Source of the DNA: Gammaproteobacteria bacterium
GTDB taxonomy: Bacteria; Pseudomonadota; Gammaproteobacteria; Pseudomonadales; Azotimanducaceae
DNA: 10,361 nt
Direction of reading: 5' to 3'
NCBI GenBank assembly: GCA_009840715.1
Contig: VXNE01000119.1
Coordinates: 1 to 10,361 of the forward strand
This document shows positions 5,771 to 10,361 of this stretch, one piece after another. Position numbers and translations under genes: made by a program. The notes beneath the pieces are model-generated. The model worked only from the letters and a program-made list of their open reading frames with translations, did no database searches and was not told the origin of the DNA. Position 1 is the stretch's first letter; each line of letters starts with the position of its first letter.

Positions 5771-7609
5771 TCAGTCTCCAGGACGGATGCGCGCAGCCTT
5801 CTCCGCGTCGTACCACCACCCGTGCGGGAACGGTGACTTGTACTTGGCGTCGAGCGCCCGCGCCGGCCGGCCGAACTTGTCCCAGTACGCGAGGAAGGGG
5901 TCGGCCACCGCGTTCAACGGAATCTGGTAGTAGCCCCAGAGCAGCACGCGGTCGAGCGCCTTGAGGGCGGTCTGCATGGTCTCGAAGGACGTCGCGTCCG
6001 TGGCGGTCTCCACCAGGGCGTCCACTGCAGGGTGTGCGATGCCGGCCAGGTTGCGCGTAAGCGGCATGTCCACGGAGATCGAGTGGAAGAACCCCTTCAG
6101 TTCGATGATCGGGGGCAGAAGGATGTCGTGGTTGCGCAGGCTCGCCTCGAAGTCGAGGCTCCTGCGTCGGTTGAAGTAGGCGGTGCTGTCCACCGTACGG
6201 ATCGTGCCCCGGATGCCCAGTTGCGCGAGACTGTCGATGTACGGAAGCAGCGTCCGCTGGTCCGCCGGCGAGCGGGACAGGAACTCGATCTCGAAGGGTG
6301 CGCCGTCCGCATTGACCAGCGCCTCGCCGCGCACCCGCCAGCCGGCTTCTTCGAGCAGCGCACGCGCACGTTCGAGACTCGCCCGGTCCGGTCCGGTGCC
6401 GCTCGACTTCGGCAACGCGAACGGCTCCGCGAAGAGCTTCGGCGGCAACGTCTCGCGGAACGGCTCGAGCAGCGCGAGTTCCGCCTCGTCGGGCAGGCCG
6501 GTGGCCGCGAAGGGCGTGTCGGGAAAGTGGCTCTCGGCGCGCTCGTGCAACCCCCAGTGCAGCGCCCGGTTCTGCCAGTCGAAGTCCATCGCCCGGGTCA
6601 GCGCCTCGCGCACCCGCCGGTCGTCGAACGGGGGACGGCGGGTGTTCCACGACAGCATCAGGCGCACGCCGATCTCGATCCGCAGGTAGTACTTGCCCTT
6701 CACGAGCCAGCCCTGGGCCTGCGCGGGCGTGTCGTAGGCCGATACCCAGTGCCGCAAGTCCTGCTCGATCCAGTAGTCGAAGAGCCCCTTCCGGAAAGCC
6801 TCCCGGGCCACCGTGGCGTCCCGGTACACGTCGTAGCGCAGGACGTCGAAGTTGTATCGGCCCCGGTTCGGCGGCGTGTCCCGGCCCCAGTAGTCGCGCA
6901 CGCGCTCGTATCGCACCTTGCGGCCCGGGTCGAAGTCCGCCACGCGGTACGGGCCGCTTCCCAGGTGTGGGACCAGGTCGGGCGTGCGCGGGTCGCGGCC
7001 TTTCCAGTAGTGTGCCGGCAGTACGGTCATGAAGTTGAGGATCGTGAAGTTGGCCGCCGTCACGTCGGCATGGGTGTGCAGGACGAACTCCCGGTCGTTC
7101 AGCACCTCGATGGACGCGATCCAGCCCAGCACGTCCGGCAGGCCCGCGGCGAACGGATCCGCCCGGATCGTTTCCATCGTGTAGGCCACGTCCGCCGACG
7201 TGATCGGGACGCCGTCGTGCCAGCGGGCCTCCGGGCGCAGCTTGAACGCGATCCAACGCCGGTCCGGGGACACGGCGAGCCCTTCCGCCAGGTCGCCGTA
7301 GTACGCGTTCATCTCGTCCCCCGAGATCGTCAGCAGCCGGTCCAGGGTGAGGTCCGAACCAGGCGCCCGCGCGCCGGTGGACGACAGGGGCGCAAGGGTG
7401 TCGAAGCCGCCCATGTGCGCCATGACCAGCGTGCCGCCCTTCGGGGCCTCCGGGTTGTGATAGTCGAAATGGGTGTAGTCCGACGGGTACTTCAGTTCGC
7501 CGAACATGGAGAAGCCGTGCCGGTAATCGATCCCGGAGCGATCGGGATCAGGCTCCGCGAGGGCGGCGACCGCGCTCGCAACAACGCACAGGACGCCGAA
7601 CCGCGACAT
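5771..7609 (-). CDS. yejA: YejA-like periplasmic peptide-binding protein of an ABC importer (SBP family 5)
   Basis: Periplasmic solute-binding protein of the oligopeptide/dipeptide family. The 612 residues are close to YejA, which delivers microcin C and peptides to YejBEF. A signal peptide occupies about residues 1-18 (hydrophobic LCVVASAVAALA). The segment HGFSMFGELKYP (31-42), then HFDYHNPEAPKGGTL (47-61), is the typical YejA N-terminus. The family signature lies at 122-148 (FKLRPEARWHDGVPITSADV), followed by GSGPYRV (217-223) and PFDDRRVREALTRAMDF (327-343). It starts 6 bases after the stop of the FAD oxidase gene, with no good ribosome binding site, which suggests coupled translation. 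No yejB, yejE or yejF lies in this window, and the next gene downstream is an unrelated ATPase, so it may be an orphan binding protein or serve a transporter encoded elsewhere. Confidence 0.87.
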   Translation of the reverse strand: MSRFGVLCVVASAVAALAEPDPDRSGIDYRHGFSMFGELKYPSDYTHFDYHNPEAPKGGTLVMAHMGGFDTLAPLSSTGARAPGSDLTLDRLLTISGDEMNAYYGDLAEGLAVSPDRRWIAFKLRPEARWHDGVPITSADVAYTMETIRADPFAAGLPDVLGWIASIEVLNDREFVLHTHADVTAANFTILNFMTVLPAHYWKGRDPRTPDLVPHLGSGPYRVADFDPGRKVRYERVRDYWGRDTPPNRGRYNFDVLRYDVYRDATVAREAFRKGLFDYWIEQDLRHWVSAYDTPAQAQGWLVKGKYYLRIEIGVRLMLSWNTRRPPFDDRRVREALTRAMDFDWQNRALHWGLHERAESHFPDTPFAATGLPDEAELALLEPFRETLPPKLFAEPFALPKSSGTGPDRASLERARALLEEAGWRVRGEALVNADGAPFEIEFLSRSPADQRTLLPYIDSLAQLGIRGTIRTVDSTAYFNRRRSLDFEASLRNHDILLPPIIELKGFFHSISVDMPLTRNLAGIAHPAVDALVETATDATSFETMQTALKALDRVLLWGYYQIPLNAVADPFLAYWDKFGRPARALDAKYKSPFPHGWWYDAEKAARIRPGD

Positions 7610-7615
7610 GAGGCG

Positions 7616-9223
7616 TCAGGCGTCGATGAGGACGCCCGGGTTGAGGATGCCGTTCGGGTCGAGACGCCCCTTGGCAGCCTTCAGCACCTCGGCGAAGAGT
7701 TCTGGCCGCTGCCGGTCCCACCCGGGGCGGTGCATGCGTCCCACGGCGTGGTGGTGCGTGACCGTGCCACCGGCGTCGACGACCGCGGCGGTCGCTTCGT
7801 CCTTGATCGCCTGCCACTGTTCGGCTTCGCCCCCGAGGGTCGCCTGTCCGTTCCACGAGTAGTAGGGTGCGGGGCCGTCGGGATAGACGTGCGTGAAGCG
7901 GCAGGAAAGGGCGGCGCCCTCTCCGAGCACTTCCGCAAGCACCGGTGTCATCCGATCCCGCACCGCCGCGTCGAACTCGGGCCAGCGGTCCCAGGTGATC
8001 GCCGTCTCGAATGTGTCGGAGAGCAGCCCCAGGCCGTTCGTCGCGCCGGCGTTGACGCCGATGAAGGCGTTGCGCCACGCGCCGACCGCGCCGCCCCGGC
8101 CCGTGGCCTTCCCACCGCCGTCGTCGATCAGGACGTCATCGTCCGCGATACGCCCGCCGTGGTCGCGGGCCAGCGCCACGGCCTGGCGGATGTTCGTGCC
8201 CTGGGGGACATCCGCCGACTCGAAGCCGATGATGAGCAACGGCGACGTACCGTCGAGCCCGGCGCTCGCACCCGCTTCCACCGGGTCCAGGATGCGCAGG
8301 TTCGCGGGCCAGAGCTTCGCCTGCACGACCGCGCGCACCGCCTCCGTACCCGCGTACCAGTTCGGGAACGTGATGCCGGCCGTGGCGCGGAACGTCGGGC
8401 GTTTCTGGAGGCGCAGCCAGCACTCGCTGATGATGCCGAGCGTGCCCTCGGAGCCGATCACCAGGCGGTCCGGGCTCGGGCCGGCGCCACTGCCCGGCAG
8501 GCGCCGGGTCTCCATCCACCCCGCCGGGGACAGCATGCGCGTCGACTCCACGAAATCGTCGATGTGCGTGTGGTTGGTCGCGTAGTGTCCGCCGGAACGC
8601 GTCGCCACCCAGCCGCCGACCGTGGACCACGGGAAGCTCTGGGGGAAGTGACGGAGCGTGAGCCCCATCGGTCGTAGCGCCGCTTCCAGGTCCGGACCGA
8701 GGATCCCGGCCTGGAAACGCCCGGCGCGCGACACCTCGTCGATCTCGAGCACCTCGCTCAGGTGGTCGAGGTCGATGCTGACCGCGGCGTCCGATGCCTC
8801 GGGCACGTTCACGCCCCACACCACCGAGGTCGCGCCGCCATACGGAATCGCCGTGTAGCCGCCGCCATCGCACCACGCAAGCACTGCCTCGAGTTCGTCC
8901 TCCGTGCGCGGATGCGCGACCGCGTCCGGCGGGTTGTCGAACACGCCGCGCAGGGCTCTCAGGAGCTCCATCGAGTGCCCGCCGTAGGTATGCGTCGCGC
9001 GCTCGGCATGGTCCGTGGTCACGAATTCGGCCAGACGGTCCGGAACGTCGATACGGGGGGGCCTCAAGGACACGTCGGCGAGATCAGGGATGCGGGGCGG
9101 CGTCACGTCGCGCCCGAAGCGGGCTGACAGCCGCGCTGCCGAGGCATTGCGCTCGTCTTCGGACGGCTCGTCCGAGACGTAGCCCCAGGTCCAGAAGCTG
9201 CGGCGTTCGGAGCGTGCGGGCAC
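7616..9223 (-). CDS. FAD-binding oxidoreductase, alkylglycerone-phosphate synthase (AGPS)-like
   Basis: Flavoprotein of the vanillyl-alcohol-oxidase/AGPS group (535 residues from this start). The FAD-binding half shows IPYGGATSVVWGV (126-138), FPQSFPWSTVGGWVATRSGG (193-212) and GSEGTLGIIS (257-266). The C-terminal half shows CRFTHVYPDGPAPYYSW (441-457), the HHHAVGRMH motif with H490-H492, and LDPNGILNPG (521-530). The N-terminal RRSFWTWGY fits bacterial AGPS-like proteins. In eukaryotes AGPS swaps the acyl chain of acyl-DHAP for an alcohol to build ether lipids; bacterial relatives are mostly uncharacterised and may oxidise other 2-hydroxy acids. GTG at 9223-9221 is chosen because AAGGA lies 6 bases upstream; a GTG at 9265 would add 14 residues but has no such site. 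It is the first gene of a two-gene unit with yejA. Confidence 0.85.
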   Translation of the reverse strand: MPARSERRSFWTWGYVSDEPSEDERNASAARLSARFGRDVTPPRIPDLADVSLRPPRIDVPDRLAEFVTTDHAERATHTYGGHSMELLRALRGVFDNPPDAVAHPRTEDELEAVLAWCDGGGYTAIPYGGATSVVWGVNVPEASDAAVSIDLDHLSEVLEIDEVSRAGRFQAGILGPDLEAALRPMGLTLRHFPQSFPWSTVGGWVATRSGGHYATNHTHIDDFVESTRMLSPAGWMETRRLPGSGAGPSPDRLVIGSEGTLGIISECWLRLQKRPTFRATAGITFPNWYAGTEAVRAVVQAKLWPANLRILDPVEAGASAGLDGTSPLLIIGFESADVPQGTNIRQAVALARDHGGRIADDDVLIDDGGGKATGRGGAVGAWRNAFIGVNAGATNGLGLLSDTFETAITWDRWPEFDAAVRDRMTPVLAEVLGEGAALSCRFTHVYPDGPAPYYSWNGQATLGGEAEQWQAIKDEATAAVVDAGGTVTHHHAVGRMHRPGWDRQRPELFAEVLKAAKGRLDPNGILNPGVLIDA

Positions 9224-9323
9224 GTAAGGTCCTTTGTTCGACGAAACGATGCGGTAAGCTATCACGCTCGCGGTCCGGGTCCGGTCCGCCGATCAACGTG
9301 AGCCACAGGAAGCCTGTCCCGCC
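9224..9323. promoter_or_regulatory. Divergent intergenic region between the FAD oxidase and NTF2-like genes
   Basis: About 100 bases separate the two oppositely directed genes, so promoters for both must lie here or overlap the gene starts. A short GC-rich repetitive stretch of GGTCC units occurs at about 9272-9287. I see no good sigma-70 promoter in either direction. Confidence 0.35.
9230..9234 (-). promoter_or_regulatory. Ribosome binding site deciding the FAD oxidase start
   Basis: On the minus strand AAGGA lies 6 bases before the GTG at 9223. The longer alternative start, GTG at 9265, has no comparable purine stretch, so this site supports the shorter protein. Confidence 0.6.
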
Positions 9324-9701
9324 ATGCGCGAAGCCGCCGTCGCCGCCATGCAGGGGTTCATCGACGCTTTCAATGCGCAGAACCACGAAGCGCTCGCGGA
9401 CACGCTCAACTACCCGCACATCCGCCTCGCCAATGGCGCGTTCACGGAGATCCCGACCCGGGAGGCGTTCATCGAACGGAGCCGCGCCGGCAAGGCGCGG
9501 CTGGAAGCCGAAGGCTGGGCGCGTACCACCGTCGGCAAGGTCCTCGCAGTTCATGTCGGACAGGACAAGGTCCACCTCGCCCTGACCAACGAACGCAGGC
9601 ACGCGGACGGCACGGTGTACAAGCGTTTCGAAACGTTCTGGATCGCGACCTGCGTGCACGGGCACTGGGGCATCCAGTTCCGTTCGAGCTACCTCCGCTA
9701 A
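9324..9701 (+). CDS. NTF2/SnoaL-like small protein
   Basis: A 125-residue protein with the look of the NTF2-like cone fold (SnoaL/DUF4440 group). It has an N-terminal helix with AMQGFIDAFNAQNHEAL (8-24), a following NYPHIRL (29-35), then alternating strands, ending with the strand pair ETFWIATCVHGHWGIQFRSSY (102-122). There is no signal peptide, so it is cytoplasmic. Members range from polyketide cyclases and isomerases to ligand-binding proteins; no catalytic Asp/His pair can be assigned with confidence. AGGA lies about 14 bases before the ATG, further than usual, and no other in-frame start is available nearby. The thioesterase gene begins 5 bases after its TAA, so the two are co-transcribed. 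The reaction is unknown. Confidence 0.8.
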   Translation: MREAAVAAMQGFIDAFNAQNHEALADTLNYPHIRLANGAFTEIPTREAFIERSRAGKARLEAEGWARTTVGKVLAVHVGQDKVHLALTNERRHADGTVYKRFETFWIATCVHGHWGIQFRSSYLR

Positions 9702-9706
9702 CGACC

Positions 9707-10111
9707 ATGGGACTCGACCGCGTCCACGGCATCGTGCAGGAGGGTTTCGCCCGGACGATGGGCATCGAGTTCGTCGACTCCGCCCCGGACCGCGTCGTCC
9801 TGCGCCTCCCCTACCGGCCGCACCTCGGCGTCGGGCGCATCCACGGCGGCGCCATCAGCGCGTTCGTCGACACGGCCGCGACCGCGGCGTTCTGGTCGCT
9901 GCCCCACCCGCCGCCGAACGCCCGTGGCGCCACGGTGGGCTTCACGATCCACTTCCTGCGTCTCGCCATCGGCGTCGATCTCGTCGCCACGGCGACCGTA
10001 CGCCGGCGGGGCGGGACGATCTCCGTGGGGGAAGTGTCCGTGACGGACTCCGACGGAGCCGAGATCGCCATGGCCACGGTTACGTACAAGCTCGACGCCG
10101 GCAAGCGTTGA
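9707..10111 (+). CDS. PaaI-type hotdog-fold thioesterase
   Basis: A 134-residue single hotdog domain of the PaaI/YdiI thioesterase family, which hydrolyses acyl- or aryl-CoA thioesters in the cytoplasm. The signature is RIHGGAISAFVDTAATAAFW (44-63). H46-G47-G48 forms the turn before the hot-dog helix, and D55 lies in that helix where the catalytic acid (Asp/Glu) is found in this family. The second half, GFTIHFLRLAIGVDLVATATV (78-98), is the usual strand pattern that lines the CoA and substrate pocket. It starts 5 bases after the NTF2-like gene and probably shares its mRNA. The acyl group cannot be predicted; the small domain size suggests a homotetramer or homodimer. Confidence 0.9.
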   Translation: MGLDRVHGIVQEGFARTMGIEFVDSAPDRVVLRLPYRPHLGVGRIHGGAISAFVDTAATAAFWSLPHPPPNARGATVGFTIHFLRLAIGVDLVATATVRRRGGTISVGEVSVTDSDGAEIAMATVTYKLDAGKR

Positions 10112-10142
10112 CTCACCAACAAGCCCAATGCCGGAGAAAACG

Positions 10143-10361
10143 ATGCAGAAATTCCTGGCTACCCTCGTCCTCGCCACGCTCGGGGCCAGCGCCGCCCTGG
10201 CCCAGGAGGCGCCCGCCTCCGCCAATGCGGAGGCCGAGATTGCCGCGATCCTTCAGGACTATGCGCGGGCCACGAACGAACTCGACCTCGACCTGGCCGA
10301 GGAGATCTGGAGCCAGGAGCCCGGCGTCTCGTTCATCCACCCGCGCGGACATCAACGCGGC
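10143..10361 (+). CDS. Exported SnoaL/DUF4440-like protein, 5' part only
   Basis: The first 73 codons are present before the window ends. ATG at 10143 has GGAG (10133-10136) 6 bases upstream. Residues 1-20 form a clear signal peptide (MQKFLATLVLATLGASAALA, cleavage before QEAP). The mature part begins a SnoaL-like fold: a helix with IAAILQDYARATNELDLDLAEEIW, then the segment PGVSFIHPRGHQRG, which is characteristic of this group. It follows the thioesterase after 31 bases, in the same direction, and probably belongs to the same operon. It would be a periplasmic counterpart of the cytoplasmic NTF2-like protein two genes upstream. The C-terminal half and any active-site residues are outside the window. 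Confidence 0.8.
   Translation, partial: MQKFLATLVLATLGASAALAQEAPASANAEAEIAAILQDYARATNELDLDLAEEIWSQEPGVSFIHPRGHQRG

Noticed and set aside
6032..8677. 881-residue plus-strand open frame opposite yejA and the FAD oxidase
   Set aside because: It is a GC-driven antisense shadow of two well-recognised genes and has no domain signature.
9224..9265. Upstream GTG start adding 14 residues to the FAD oxidase
   Set aside because: There is no ribosome binding site before 9265, whereas AAGGA stands 6 bases before the GTG at 9223.

Overview
The window is GC-rich and densely coded, with signal peptides and a Tat-type export signal, so it looks like chromosomal DNA of a Gram-negative, GC-rich bacterium, most likely a proteobacterium. 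I cannot place it more precisely from sequence alone. No rRNA, tRNA or CRISPR array is visible.

Positions 1-3102 (minus strand) hold a compact quinoprotein amine dehydrogenase operon in the order mauB-mauE-mauD-mauA, followed by the first 38 codons of a further exported protein that runs off the left edge. MauB and MauA are the heavy and light subunits of a periplasmic, tryptophan tryptophylquinone (TTQ) dependent methylamine/aralkylamine dehydrogenase. MauE (membrane protein) and MauD (membrane-anchored thioredoxin-like protein) are needed to make the disulfide-rich light subunit. The last four genes are chained by 4-base start/stop overlaps. No mauF precedes mauB. A 147-base gap with two small palindromes separates mauB from a divergent zinc-dependent alcohol/polyol-type dehydrogenase (3250-4275, plus), which could act on the aldehyde or alcohol side of amine metabolism.

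Positions 4276-4558 hold the most unusual structure: an 18-bp perfect inverted repeat (4302-4319 and 4541-4558) bounding about 257 bases that contain nested hairpins, like a small non-autonomous mobile element. Its right arm encodes the last residues and the stop codon of a converging AAA/DUF4143 ATPase gene (4520-5713, minus), so the element appears to have supplied that protein's C-terminus.

Positions 5771-9223 (minus) hold two tightly spaced genes: an AGPS-like FAD-dependent oxidase, then a YejA-like periplasmic peptide-binding protein with no ABC permease or ATPase genes nearby in this window. A hairpin at 5734-5756 lies between yejA and the ATPase gene.

Positions 9324-10361 (plus) hold a second divergent transcription unit: an NTF2/SnoaL-like small protein, a PaaI-type hotdog thioesterase, and the start of an exported SnoaL-like protein cut by the right edge. 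The best candidates for something undescribed are the inverted-repeat element that donates a gene tail, and the light subunit's mixed MADH/AADH features together with the unknown exported fifth gene of the amine dehydrogenase operon.
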